Shown in pieces: positions 1 through 11,500 of a DNA stretch of 38,536 nucleotides (the first letter of the stretch is position 1; each line of letters begins with the position of its first letter). Under the pieces are notes generated by a model that made no database searches, was not told the DNA's origin, and saw only the letters and a list, made by a program, of their open reading frames with translations. The stretch comes from Chara braunii (taxonomy: Eukaryota > Streptophyta > Charophyceae > Charales > Characeae), in assembly GCA_003427395.1 (NCBI GenBank), contig BFEA01000109.1, positions 166,792 through 205,327 of the forward strand, written 5' to 3'. A program made the position numbers and the translations under genes.

Positions 1-195
1 AAAAAAAAAAAAAGAAAACATACCTGTTCGAAAGTGGTGTACCGATCTGGAATGGCTTTTGATGGCTGTCGTCGATGGGCTGGAGGCGCGTACGGGTGAG
101 GAACATAAGGGTGCCGTCGTTCAACCCCCTTCACTGCACCCCCATAGCCGCCGCTTCCCGTCCCCTCTCCCTTCCGGTCTCCGCCATCGCTATTA

Positions 196-296
196 CTTCC
201 TCCTTTTCCTCCTCCTCCTCCTCCTCCTCCTCCTCCTCCTTTTCCTCCTCCTCCTCCTCCTCCTCCTTTTCCTCCTCCTCCTCCTCCTCCTCCTAC
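196..296. repeat. (CTC)n microsatellite
   Basis: CTC/TCC triplets with a few TTTT interruptions. The Leu-rich and Ser-rich open frames across this stretch are translated repeat and not genes. The flanking 1-195 and 297-545 hold no recognisable gene; the window opens with 13 A residues. Confidence 0.9.
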
Positions 297-613
297 TCTC
301 CCTGCTTTACCGTACTTTCCGTACACTTGCTCCTTTCTCACAAGCGTGAGAGAACGAGAATGGTATCGCGGCCTCCTTCCTCGCGTGGCTATGGAGGAGC
401 TTCTTCCACCATAGCCGCTGTGCGACTGAGCTGCAGTATCGCTTGAGGAGCACGACGCACTGGTGCCGCTTGTCGAAGGAAAGAGAGAAAAGCTGGACCC
501 CATTTGAAAACCCGCCCGGCGTGCGGAGAAGGAGAGAAAGATAAGAAAAAAAAAAAAAAAAAAAAAGGAGAGAAAGTTAAGTAATTAACCACTAGCCCAA
601 CCAATAATTGCCA

Positions 614-905
614 GAAATTGGACCTTATCCAGATCGTCGTATCGGCCTTATCCAGATCGTGTTTTTTTTGCCTTATCCAGGTCGTGTTTTTTTTACCTTA
701 TCCAGATCGAAATTAGACCACATGCAGATCGAGAGTCGACCTTATGCCGATCCAGATCTGGGATACGTTAATTAACCCCAAGCCCAAGCCCAAGCCCAAC
801 CACTAATTAGACCGGTCGTTATCCAGATCGTGTTTTTTCGACCTTATCCAGATCGAAATTAGACCTTATCCCGATCGAGATTCAATATTGTACGGATCCA
901 GATCT
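614..905. repeat. degenerate CCTTATCCAGATCG repeat cluster
   Basis: The core CCTTATCCAGATCG or a close variant (TATCCAGGTCG, TTATCCCGATCG, GATCCAGATCTGG) recurs about eight to ten times in 290 bp. T-runs and AAATTAGACC spacers lie between cores, and an AGCCCA run sits near 783. No coding frame is visible. It looks like a decayed short tandem array with no assigned function. Confidence 0.75.
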
Positions 906-1043
906 GGACACGTGTGGATATCTCTTAGCTCCTAGGCCACAGCGACCCGAATCCGACCCGACCCATCCATACCCAAAAATCCCAGAAATTAAAAAAACTT
1001 ATCAAAAAGTTGGTTTCTTACGTTCACATCCACGCTCGCTCCA

Positions 1044-1046
<3 letters not shown>

Positions 1047-1111
<65 letters not shown>

Positions 1112-1116
1112 CCCCT

Positions 1117-1179
<63 letters not shown>

Positions 1180-1185
1180 CCCTCC
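1047..1185. repeat. (CT)n-(C)n-(CT)n compound microsatellite
   Basis: A long CT run, a roughly 30-base C run and a second CT run. The Ser/Leu-rich plus-strand frame and Arg/Glu-rich minus-strand frame here are translation artefacts. The next 500 bases hold A-runs (1289-1310) and no gene. Confidence 0.92.
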
Positions 1186-1639
1186 CCTGGATCGCTCCTC
1201 GCGTATGCGCTTATATTCACCTAAAAAGGAATGAGGTAATAAATAATAATAATCAACAGAGCTACAAGAAAATCAATACCTCAGTGTCAAAAAAAAAAAA
1301 AAAAAAAAAACTCGGTGTACTGCTGCCCAATCCGTGATCGAAGAAAACCTTATTTTCCTCCTCCCCTTATAAGAGAGACCAAAACAAAAAAAAACAAAAA
1401 AACAAAAAAAGAGCTAGCTTTCGGTCGCCTCACTTCCATCATTTCCACCATCGCATATTCCTCTTCGTGCTTGCCTTCGCCCCGTGCTGCCACGTGTCGT
1501 CATGAGATAAGTTATCATCAGTACTAATTTTCGATTAGCCGCAATTAACTAATTAGCGGCTGCTGTGTGCTTTTTTTTTTTTTTTATCGACTAGCCGCGA
1601 TTAATTGCCACATGTGCAGAATAATTAGCGGTTAAAGAA

Positions 1640-1691
1640 ATATTAAAATAATATTATAATAATCATAATAATCATAATAAAAACAATAATA

Positions 1692-1728
<37 letters not shown>

Positions 1729-1732
1729 TAAT
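1640..1732. repeat. (AAT/ATA)n microsatellite
   Basis: A/T-only stretch made of AAT/ATA triplets, following a T-run at 1571-1585. No gene is visible from 1320 to 1800. Confidence 0.85.
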
Positions 1733-1800
1733 CAGCGGTTAGGAAACACCAGTCGATCGTCGAATCTGCTCCACGCACTTAGCCAATACCACGTCTATGT

Positions 1801-1856
1801 GCGGTTGGCAAACGGCTTGAGTGAAAGAACGCAGGTTCGAATCCAACCACAGATTC
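1801..1856 (+). repeat. tRNA-like SINE fragment, copy 1
   Basis: Contains a B-box-like GGTTCGAATCC within a module beginning GCGGTTGGCAAACGGCTTGAG. The same module recurs at 2011-2066. The U6 retrocopy lies between the two copies. The A box and acceptor stem are not convincing, so this is called a tRNA-derived repeat and not a functional tRNA. Confidence 0.55.
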
Positions 1857-1885
1857 TGAACCGTACTAGTACTGAAATGTACTCG

Positions 1886-1903
1886 GTCCTTCGGGACATT
1901 TGT

Positions 1904-1935
<32 letters not shown>

Positions 1936-1971
1936 GGCCCCTGCGCAAGGATGACACGCATAAATCGAGAA
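1886..1971 (+). pseudogene. U6 snRNA retropseudogene (3'-truncated, A-tailed)
   Basis: Near-identical to spliceosomal U6 RNA from its 5' end: GTCCTTCGGGAC stem, then the highly conserved ACAGAGAAGATTAGCATGG core (the 5' splice-site recognition and catalytic region) and the ATGACACGCATAAATCGAGA segment. The last ten or so bases are missing and replaced by an A-rich tail to about 1984. Short direct repeats (GTACTC at 1879-1884 and 1985-1990) flank it. A genuine U6 gene would end in a T-run terminator; this copy ends in A, the mark of LINE-mediated retrotransposition. Confidence 0.85.
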
Positions 1972-2010
1972 AAAAAAGAAAAAAGTACTCAGGTTCGACT
2001 GATAGTAATC

Positions 2011-2066
2011 AGCGGTTGCCAAACTGCTTGAGTGAAAGAACGCAGGCTCGAATCCAACCACAGAAC
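2011..2066 (+). repeat. tRNA-like SINE fragment, copy 2
   Basis: Matches 1801-1856 closely (GCGGTTGCC, TGCTTGAGTGAAAGAACGCA, then a CTCGAATCCAACCACAG B-box-like segment). Together the copies bracket the U6 retrocopy. Confidence 0.55.
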
Positions 2067-2212
2067 CAGATCGAGAATGGCTCGAGAACGGCTCGGACTC
2101 GAAAAAAGCCGTACCAGGGGTCAAGTCCCACTTAGGCTGATCGTTCATTCTTGGCCATCGATCTTCCTAATCTATGGTCGGAGATTGAGAATTCGGGTAC
2201 GTGGGACCTGGG

Positions 2213-2312
2213 CCCAGGACACCTACTCAATCGGAGTAATACTGAAATGTAGCGGTTGGTCAGGTCCCAGGACACCTACTCAATCGGAGTAATACTGAAA
2301 TGTAGCGGTCGA
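2213..2312. repeat. 53 bp direct duplication
   Basis: CCCAGGACACCTACTCAATC followed by GGAGTAATACTGAAATGTAGCG occurs at 2213 and again at 2266, a 53 bp period. It immediately precedes SINE-like copy 1. ACTGAAATGTA also occurs just before the U6 insertion at 1871. Confidence 0.85.
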
Positions 2313-2317
2313 CCAAC

Positions 2318-2577
2318 CGGCCTATCTCAGTTGGTACACCCCTGAATTATTGAAATAAAGACCTGAGTTCGAATCCAGATGATGGAACGTGATTGATGAG
2401 TAAGACCGAATACCTCAAGGCCGGCGGGGGCAGGGGGCGGTCAGCTGAATGACGACCGAATATCTCAAGGCCGGCGGGGGCAGGGGGCGGTCAGCTGAAT
2501 GACGACCGAATATCTCAAGGCCGGCGGGGGCAGGGGGCGGTCAGCTGAATGACTATATGATCTAAAGGCCGTCGGCA
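2318..2577 (+). mobile_element. tRNA-derived SINE, copy 1
   Basis: The head reads CGGCCTATCTCAGTTGGTAC (A-box-like) and, about 35 bases on, TGAGTTCGAATCC (B-box-like), which would form an internal RNA polymerase III promoter. The body carries CTCAAGGCCGG and ends near ATGATCTAAAGG. A second copy lies at 2738-2877. Part of the body is triplicated (2404-2553). The tRNA ancestry is clear but the parental tRNA was not identified. Confidence 0.7.
2404..2553. repeat. 3 x 50 bp G-rich minisatellite
   Basis: Three 50 bp units start at 2404, 2454 and 2504 and are essentially identical (one base differs in the first unit). Each contains GGCGGGGGCAGGGGGCGG, a possible G-quadruplex sequence. The array lies inside the SINE body and is absent from copy 2, so it arose after insertion. 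Confidence 0.93.
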
Positions 2578-2737
2578 CAACACAAAGATTTCGGCCTTTG
2601 CCCAAAAGGGCATTCCGCTCTACCCACATCTTTCAGGGGCATTTTGGCATAGATCTCAATTTACGGGAGTAAAAATTATCCCTCAAAAAAAAAAAAAAGA
2701 AAAAAAAAAAAGAGGAAATGTAACGGCCAACCAACCG

Positions 2738-2877
2738 GCCTATCTCAGTTTGGGTACACCCCTGAATTGTTGAATACAGATCTGAGTTCGAACTCCAAAG
2801 AAGTCAAATGACTAAATAGTAAATACCACAATCTTGAATTACCTAGGGCCGGTCAATTTGATGATTATATCTAAAGG
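2738..2877 (+). mobile_element. tRNA-derived SINE, copy 2
   Basis: Same head as copy 1 (GGCCTATCTCAGTTTGGGTA and CTGAGTTCGAACTCC) and same end (ATGATTATATCTAAAGGG), preceded by an A-rich stretch at 2685-2712. The body has only one version of the segment that is triplicated in copy 1. Confidence 0.65.
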
Positions 2878-3490
2878 GAAAAGTTAAAAAATGCCCCTGA
2901 CATTTTTGATTACTTGCGGTTTGCCCCTCTGGCGTGCGACCTACCATGATTTGCCCCTCCTACAGCCGTTCAAATTTCCCAAAAAAACTTGACATCATTC
3001 AGGCCTAAAATATGTTCAATATGCCCCTACCGGTACTTTCAACAATCTGGACCGTGAATCTGCTCACGGCAGAAAAGCAATGGAAGAGTAAAGATTGCGC
3101 CTTGGAATCTCCACTTTCAACAAGTTGGGAGGACCATGCCATACTCACACGTGAATCTGCTAACGGTAGACAGAAAGGAGGGAGGGAGGGAGGAAGGGGG
3201 ACAGGGAGAACCTACAAATAAGTTAGTAGATCTTTTAAATCGAAATTTATTTTATTTAACCTTTTTTTTTCAATGTCAAACATATAAAATTGGGCATAAG
3301 AGACCATTCGGTATATAAAAAGTGTACATCATTTTTCAAACCACCAATTAATAACCCAACTATTTTGTTTTAATGCATCAGTTAATACTATGCAAAAATG
3401 CAATTTAACTGGGCTGCCACCCAGGCAACCCGAGTCATCCTATTTTACCGGGCGACCCAGACGTGCAAGGACTACGGAGGGTCGCGACAG

Positions 3491-3526
<36 letters not shown>

Positions 3527-6229
3527 GAAAAAAAAAAATGTTATGCATAAAAATAAACTAAACAAGTTTTTCCTTAGTGTCATATCGAAATTCTTTACCA
3601 AATTTTATATAAAATTTTAAATTTAAAAAAAAAAAGATTTTTATTTTTTCTATTTCTTTTTGGCTTGGACGGGCAAGTGGACCCGGATCACTCTGGTAGC
3701 CTAGCAATTTACACCTCTAGAATGGAAAAAAATGGCAATGTCCAACAAAATCCTACCCCTCATTCATTCACTTTTTAAAGGGCAAGGCAAATCACATATT
3801 GGAAACAAAAAAGTTCAGTCAAACTTTATGGTTTAAACTTTAAAGCATTGCCGCCCCCAAAACTTAAACATTGACATTTTGATTGGTCCGCTTCGATTTG
3901 AGATTTGCAAGATCAATTTTTCTGCTGATCGTGAGGGATTGATGCGGTTGGCAAACACTAGAGTACAGTGACTTTGATAATTTTTTTAGTGAAAAACATT
4001 CTTAAGAATTCATGCACATAAATCTGGTGTCGATCATTATAAAAAAAACATTTTTACCACTAGTAATTCTTCGTGGTCATTTTTTTATTTGCGGATGTGC
4101 ATGCACCACATTTTGAAGGGTGTACCGAACAACTGAGGGTGATAGATTCATTTAGGCAAAACCTTGGAATGCATTATCCCCTTTTGTTTAAATTTGTTAT
4201 GATGAATAATGTGTTGCATAATAGGATGGTACATCGTTAACGATGCACCATGTGCCATATTATATTAAAAACATTTGATTGGAAATGTTAATGCTAGTTT
4301 AAACCATCAATTCACCCAAGCATAAATTCACGGATCACCCGTACAACCTTAACCAACATGAAACGCCACACCGCACGAATATGCTTTCATGGGCTCAACC
4401 ATTTTCATCCCCCCCCTCCCCTCTGATGCAGAGTAACCCAAGCAACGGTGATTAAATATCACGATTATGTTTTTTATTTTCTTTTCTTATTTATTTTAAT
4501 GTTCCTTGAGCATGTATGATCACATTTTTAAATTAAATTAAATGATAAAATATTGTGATTATTATGAGAGTAGTGATACTCGAATCAAGGAGAGGTACAT
4601 TGAAGAGATTCAATGTAGATCGTATCCTAAATTCAAGTGAAATAAATTTATTAAGGTCGTTGAAATGTGAAGAAGGGCAATAAAAATATGATTAGCATCA
4701 TTGCTTCTAAAGCCAATCGTCTCATCCCATACTATTGGCAATGAGTAAGAGGATCAAACCTTGCCATAATCGCTACTATGTATAAAAGATGCAAAATTAT
4801 ATCAATGATCTTGGCATGGGAGCAACCACATATTGATCTTAAACAACCATGCGACCCACACTATCGGAAATACAGATAACAAAAATGGGATGATCATACA
4901 ACAACCTGGTCGTAATGATAAGTGTCGGTTTCACAGAAAGACCAGATGCCACAACAACTGGAATTATAGCATGAAAATAAGTCGAGCTAACTATTGAAGC
5001 ACGTGTTGATTGAAGCGGAAACTTTAAGCCAAAACACAAAACAATGATGATCAATCAATAAAATTCGCATGCATATTTACTGAAGTTTCCGCTATATCGC
5101 AACTTGCGGGTCATGAACGTTGAGTGAGATCATCATTTCAAAATGAACCTCGGGTGAGGGTCTCCTGACTCTCCTCAATTATCTTCAATCGTTGCTCTCC
5201 ACCTGAAGTTGCATGATAATACTTCTTCATCCTTTTACTAGTATCCCCAACCTCATACATGGTTATCCCCCCCTTGCCCAAACTCGACGCCTGTCTTCGC
5301 TAAGGGGGGGAATTCACTCCCTTCACAAGCTGGCAAGTGTGGCAACAAGCATATTTTTTAGATGTAGAATCTGTTTGGAAATAGTGACGTGTGAGATTTC
5401 AACCACTAGTACCTCTGCCAGTGTTGGAAAATTACAATGTTTTGGTTTGTCCCCGAAGAAATTGGGGATGAGACCCTAGGTCAGCGAGTTTCATAAATCT
5501 TAGTTTTCTTTTGCCCGCGCGTGAAAGGAAAAAGGAAAAAAAAAAAACTTTTGCACTGCAATGATATCGGTCGGTGTAGAATAGGAGGTCGTGCTCACAG
5601 TCTTCCTCTACAGAATGCATCTTGCAGCACAGACGGTCACATTCTGAAACTTCTTGTTTTCTTATTTTCATTTCTCAGTTGTTTGTTATGAATCCTCTTC
5701 CAACGAGGCAGGGCATATTCCTTCACCTGGTCTAGTTGTGTTTCCTCAGACCCGAGTTTTTTTTTTGTTTTTTTTTTTTTCCATGACCGCAATTTATTTT
5801 TATTTTTTTTTTCCCCATGAGAGTACCATATAGAAATGGAGTGGGACCCAGACCCGACAAACTAAGATCGCAGTCAAATTGAGGGTCGACAAAAATAGGC
5901 TAGGAGGTACTAATCGTTTATGAAAAATCGATAGAATAGTAAAAAAAAAATAATAATAATAAATAAAAAAACAAATACGATTGTGAGTAGGAATGTTGTT
6001 TTAATGTTTATGAGTTTTTTTATGCATGTAGATCCATAATAGTTAGAAGGTGGTATCATATTTTTATGCTAGCGGGGTTGTCACTGCTGGCATAAGTTGT
6101 CAGTGGGGTTATTTTTACCTGTAATTAGTATTATGAAAAAGAAAGATGTTTTATGTGCGCTTGGCAACATTAATTTTGTGCGAGGGATTTGTGCAAACAG
6201 GTATGTTTGCGCAAGTGTAAATGTGGGGG
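2878..6229. other. AT-rich non-coding stretch
   Basis: No convincing gene. It holds GCCCCT motifs (2890-3035), a GGGA/GGAG run (3175-3205), an A-run (3491-3525), two related segments containing GTGAATCTGCT (near 3054 and 3151), a short palindrome at 4227-4250 and T-runs near 5757-5810. Open frames here are short, lack recognisable domains and mostly cross homopolymers. Confidence 0.6.
4227..4250. repeat. palindrome centred on GTTAAC
   Basis: CATCGTTAACGATG is a perfect 14-base palindrome, extended by TGGT/ACCA on the outside with one mismatched pair. Probably a chance or foldback remnant; no flanking element is clear. Confidence 0.7.
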
Positions 6230-6248
6230 CATGTGTGTGTTAGGGAGC

Positions 6249-6292
<44 letters not shown>

Positions 6293-6309
6293 AGATGTGT
6301 GTGTGTGTT
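6249..6309. repeat. (GT)n microsatellite
   Basis: GT dinucleotide run with a GAGAGAT interruption. The His/Thr-rich frames on the minus strand are translated repeat. Confidence 0.93.
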
Positions 6310-6609
6310 TGTGAGACAAGGCTGGGTGCGATGCCCCATGTGTTATCCCATGTTGTCCCATCTTGGAACAGAGGACTAGACTCTAGAGGATAGCTGAAAG
6401 CCTTTGAAAGAAGTTTCCGAGATTCCACTGATGGACTAGATGGGAGGTGCAATTACTGACAGTCTTTGGGTTAGCCGACCCCACCCTACTCCCTGACCAC
6501 CGCCCATTAGGGCGGGGGATGTGAGAGGTAGCTATGCTTGCATGGGTCCCCTGTAGGCGTAGGAGTAGTGATCGGTAGATAGTGGAAGGTGAAATTGAAA
6601 ACCCGAAAG

Positions 6610-6806
6610 AAGGGAAACTACGCGGGAGTCACAAAAATGAGTTATGATTGCACTATGGCCAACATATAGTTTCATATTGCAGTTCGGGCAATGTATACAA
6701 CCCGGCTTTCAGGTCAGGTAGGGTGGCCGAAGTGCAATTGCAAACTGTATCTTGCCCCATAGTGCAATTATAACTCATTTTTGTGAATCTACTGAAGTTA
6801 CCCCCA
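6610..6806. mobile_element. foldback MITE-like element
   Basis: Long terminal inverted repeats: CACAAAAATGAGTTATGATT at 6630 pairs with AATTATAACTCATTTTTGTG ending at 6785. The complementarity extends inward through CACTATGG/CCATAGTG to about 65 bases per arm, and outward more weakly through GGGAAACT/AAGTTACCC. The unpaired centre is about 30 bases and non-coding. No clear target-site duplication was found, so the superfamily is unassigned. Confidence 0.72.
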
Positions 6807-6861
6807 AAAAGAAAGAAAAAACCTTCAAAACTTTGAGTACCACTTTGTCTCCCTCACTTTT

Positions 6862-7277
6862 CTAATTCTTTAAGCCCAACAAATTCACAGGATGACCTTT
6901 TAGGCCTTTTTTTTATTGTCATTATAGTATTACAGGGAACCCTGTAGCAGCCACATCCGTGATCAAGCCTCCAATGAGGGAACACACGGGAGTTGCACCC
7001 ACCAGCAGGTGCAGCAGGTGGGCGATATCGGCCAGGGGTCAGTCGGTAGCATCAGGACCGAGCTTCTTCGATGGGTCAGTCATTGTGCCTCCCCTGCGGT
7101 CTCCTCCCCCTATGAGCATCAACAGTCTCTGCTCAATGCCACTCGGGGGGACCAACGACATATCTCTAGGTGGCGGGCGCCAAGCTTGCCCATGAAGGTA
7201 CATGACGCCCCAATGGGGATTGAACCCAAGATCTCTAGAGATAACCCGTTGACTCTCCAAGGCAGCATTGGCAGGAG
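6862..7277 (-). mobile_element. tRNA-derived SINE (second family), copy 1
   Basis: Read on the minus strand it has a tRNA-like region with CTTGGGTTCAATCCCCA (B-box-like), a long body containing TGAGCAGAGACTGTTGATGC, GGTGGGTGCA and CTACAGGGTTCCCTGTAATA, and an end near GTTGGGCTTAAAGAATTAG. Related copies lie at 7309, 15350 and 15551. The A-box region is altered compared with the neighbouring copy. It was inserted immediately beside copy 2. Confidence 0.72.
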
Positions 7278-7308
7278 TTTTTTTTTTCTTTTTTTCTAAA
7301 GACTATTT

Positions 7309-7737
7309 TTTTAACCCAACCAATTCAATTACTTGTCAAATCGACCTTTCAGGGTTTTTTTATTGTCATTATAGTAGTACGGGGAACCCCGTAGCAGCCA
7401 CATCCGTGCTCAAGCCTCCAACGAGGAAACATACAGAAGCTGCACCCACCAACAATTGCAATACCTGCTACAGCAAGTGGCTGAGGTGGGCGATACCGGT
7501 CAGGGGTTAGCCGGTAGCATCAGGACTGAGCTTCTTCGATGGGCCAGTCCCACTGGTCCCCTCCCCCTATGAACATCAACAATCTTTGCTCAATGCCATT
7601 CGGGGGGACCGACAACATATCTCTAGGTGGCGGGCGCCAAACTTGCCCAGGAAGGTTCATGAGGCCAGTGGGGATTGAACCCAAGACCTCTTGAATGCCA
7701 CTCGCGTGCCTTACCAACTGAGTTAGGCCGCTGAATT
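7309..7737 (-). mobile_element. tRNA-derived SINE (second family), copy 2
   Basis: Best-preserved copy. The minus-strand head is CAGCGGCCTAACTCAGTTGG then TAAGGC (A-box-like), with CTTGGGTTCAATCCCCACTG (B-box-like) about 45 bases on. The body matches copy 1 throughout (GGCGGGCGCCAA, CTACGGGGTTCCCCG) and the end is AATTGAATTGGTTGGGTTAA. RNA polymerase III transcription and LINE-dependent retrotransposition are expected for this class. 7738-8044 shows nothing recognisable. Confidence 0.78.
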
Positions 7738-8553
7738 ATTGGCAGGACCTTGGCCAAATATTGTTGGTTGCTATGCAGCAATGATATTCGATATGGCTAT
7801 TAGACACCTCTAATGTGGGGTTGGACGGGGGTAGGGGGAGGTGCAAGTGACTGGCCAAAGATGTTGGGCAGTTGTATCGCCAGTTTCCCCCGTTGGCAAT
7901 GCCTGATCACCCTGCATCATCGTGATGAGGGGCTGATACAAACCTTGCTCTCGCACCACTGTTGTGGTGCCAACTTACCCGGGCCCGTGGGCTGGGGATA
8001 GTTCCAAGTTTGGTTGGTGTTCCCCCGTACTATACATAGAGTAATCTTCCTCTTTTTTTTTTTTTTTTTTTTTCCTCATTCATTATGCAACATTCAAGTA
8101 CAAATTAAGGTCGGAAATCCCTCAAACAAAGCAACCCGGAAAAGAAAAGGAAAATACTGGGGGCACAACCCAACTCAGATTGGTTTCGGGAATTAATAAG
8201 ACCAGAATTGGCCGAATCTAGACTGCTGCCCCAAATTATCCATGACCCTGAAACAACAAATTTGCCTACAAGGCCAACAAAGCCAAACAATTCAAAGAAA
8301 AAATAAAAAAAAGGAACAAGAAGAAGAAGGAAAGAGAAGAGTTTACCACCCCTAAAGATAAGAAAAAAAACTCACAAGAACAACAAATAGTTAACTACCC
8401 CACTCTGTTACTGTGTTCCCTAGGATCCACCTAATTCGGTGGTAGTCTCTGCATGAGACTTCAGTATTCTCGCACGCTCTCTCCAACTCCTAAAACTTTG
8501 CTTGTCTACTGTGACCAAACTTTCAACCGAGCGTGCAGGTTGAAACTACCAAC

Positions 8554-11500
8554 CTACCCTTTAAATAACCAATCCATCAATCTCACTTTCCCCTCAACTA
8601 TGAAGACCATCTTGTCTCGTACACACCAGGTTTCTCTAAACCATCGCATCCCCGTCTGCCTGTTTTTTTATTTCGTCACCTTTCGTCGCTAGTCTGCCAT
8701 TATTGCCTGACGAACCCCTTGTATTATTGAGGATCAGATCTGCTTGTTTGTTTACTCTTTTCCTATAAAGACCTGATCATTCCTGGTTTGCCAAATTGTT
8801 GCAAATACCAACGCTCTTAGGGTCTGGGCGATGTATCCAACTCATTTACTGATCGAGATTCCTTCTGGAACTCCCCCGAACAGAGTCCACAGTTTAGTCC
8901 ATTCGAAGTTGCTACCAACAATCAATGTCCATTTGTCCGACCACCATTTTCAGATTCTGGTAAAGGCTGGACAGTCCCACCAGAGGTGGATAGTGGATTC
9001 AAAAGCCCACTGACATCTTTGACATGTCATATCCACCTTCATTCTGTGTTCCACAAGCCACACCACTGAAGGTGTGGAGACCATAGTAAGTAACCACAGG
9101 ATTCAGGCATGCCGCTGGTTGGGGATGTGCTTTAACTGTTGCCAGCAACTATCGATGACTGTTGAAATGAGCTGAGGGTCCACTGCTAGTAAGGCTTCCC
9201 ATCTAGTCCGTGCCATAATTCTTGGAGCTTTGGTGGGAGATCTGAGTGCGTATCCCACTTTCTGTGCGTAATCTAGTAGGCATACACTTCGGCCTGACTT
9301 ACTTGCAGCTCTCCATTCCCATTTTACTGGGTCAAGCTTCAATTCGCTGACAGGTATTCCTCTTGAGAAAATCATATCTGAGGAGGTTTCTTCAAAGGTT
9401 TCTCCAATGTTCAGGTCTTCAATTACTCTAATCTAAGAGAGGGAGGCCGTCAAAGGAGGTGGTAGGTCTGTGTCTTGTTGGCTAACAGAGTAATTATCAG
9501 ATGCAGATCATCTTTAAGATTCGTTTCCCATCGGCTTGAATCTGGATCAGTTTCCAGACGCAAGACGAGGTTTCTTGTTCGTTAGTGCTATACCATGTAC
9601 CGGGTAGATCTGTTATATTGGATTGTAGCAGTTCTTTCCATTTTTAGGGGGTCCCTTCGATGATGAAATTCCTTTTTGCAGTGAGACCTCTCACGTGTCC
9701 CAGCGATGAACTGAGTTAATTCTTTGTTTTCCAGCACCCCGATAGATTGTCTCACATACCGCTTACCCGTGTGATTCCTTTTTCAATCCATATTCTTCCG
9801 AAACTTTTTGTTGCTGTGTCAGCTTTGAACCAGTCACCAGATGGTTGGCGAATGTGGGGGGGGTCAAACAGAGGTTGGTTTAGGACTTCAACTTTCGTTT
9901 CAGGCTCTACCCATGTGTCCGGTCTCAAAGATTTTTACGCTTGTGCTATCGCTCTCCAAAATGAGGATTTGATGTGTCTGCGCTGATAGGAATGGAGAAG
10001 AAAGCATATCCATACACATGTGGGTCTGGATAGGTTTCACTCTTTGGCCAAAATTTGTTCTGCTAGTAATACCCAATGGGGTTTGCGGTCTTCCAAGCCA
10101 GCGTTTATAAGCCATTTTATCAACATTTTTTCATTCTGACGCTTTGGGTCTAGGATTCCTAGTCCTCCTTGGTCCCGTGACAGACATAGGGATTCCCATG
10201 CAATTTTGGATAGGAAAGATTTTTCTTCCGCTGCATATGGCTTCCACAAAAAAATTGCAGCTCTTCTCTTTACCAGGTTATATAGTTATTTGTTGAATCC
10301 TCTTACCGTCCCTACAAACCAAAGCAGGGAGAACAGGCCACCATTGATGACTAACCCTCTCCCAACCAATGACAGATGGGGTGCTTTGCCCCCAATACGA
10401 CTTTGTGCATTGACTTTTGAAGTATGAGATCATCTTGATCTGCTTCACATGACAGGAGGAAGATCTGTACACCTAGGAAACACGTTGATTGAGGTTCGTT
10501 GATTTGTTTCATTCCCCACTCCACATATATGTTAAATGGGGTGGGAGAAAAAGAGACTGATTTCCGCCAGTTCACTGATGTTTCTGAGAGGGCAGTATAT
10601 TGGTCAAAACGAGATTTCAGTGTTCCCAGGGATTCACTGTTGTTACTGACAACTATAAAAAGGTCGTCAGCTAGCGCTTTTGTCTTATATTGTGTGTGTC
10701 CAGTGGGAAACCCATGAATCCTTAGGTGGTTGCGAATGTTGTTTAACATTTCATTTTGATGGCAAATAGCAGGGGAGCCAAGGGGCACCCTTGCCTCAGT
10801 GGTCGAGTTAAAGTAATTCATTTGATAGTCGACCGTTGATCATTACCGCCGTAGTTGACATTGTGTATATAACAATCACATTGAATCACCCAAGTAGATA
10901 ACATTTTCCCAAAAAATATCATTTTCAATGTTGTAAGCATATATGACCAATTTACCCTATCATATGCTTTCTCGAGGCCGAGAAGTAGAACTGCAAAATT
11001 CATATCTTCATTATGAACAATTTCGAGCGTTTCAATAACTATGACAATGTTAGTGAATATCGATATACCTTTTACAAATGCTGCTTGATCCAGGTGAACG
11101 AGATCTGACAGGTATTGTCCCAGGTGTCTGACCATGATTTTTGTTAGTTGTTTATATGAAACGTTAAGCACAGAAATGAGCCTCCAATTTCGAATTTATG
11201 CTCTGTCACCTTTCTTAAATAACACTGAGATGATACCCCCGAACATACTTGTAGATAGTTTGCCTCCGGTCAATACTTCATTGTACATTTGCATAAGGCT
11301 TTCACCCACCTAATTCCATATTGTTAAATATACTTCAACTGGTAGGCCATCATCGCCAGGAACTTTCCCTTTTACATGTCCTTTAGGGCTTCAAAGGCTT
11401 CCTCAGTTGTGATCGGGTGGTCAAGGTCTAGTCTGTCAGTATTTGAAAGTCGAACAGTGGTCTGTTGCCAATGGTCACTGTGTAGGTGTAGGTCATTGAT

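Noticed and set aside
1002-1234. Ser/Leu- and Arg/Glu-rich open frames
   Set aside because: They are translations of CT and C microsatellites in both directions.
2404-2553. CRISPR-like regular repeat
   Set aside because: The 50 bp units are contiguous with no spacers, and the context is eukaryotic.
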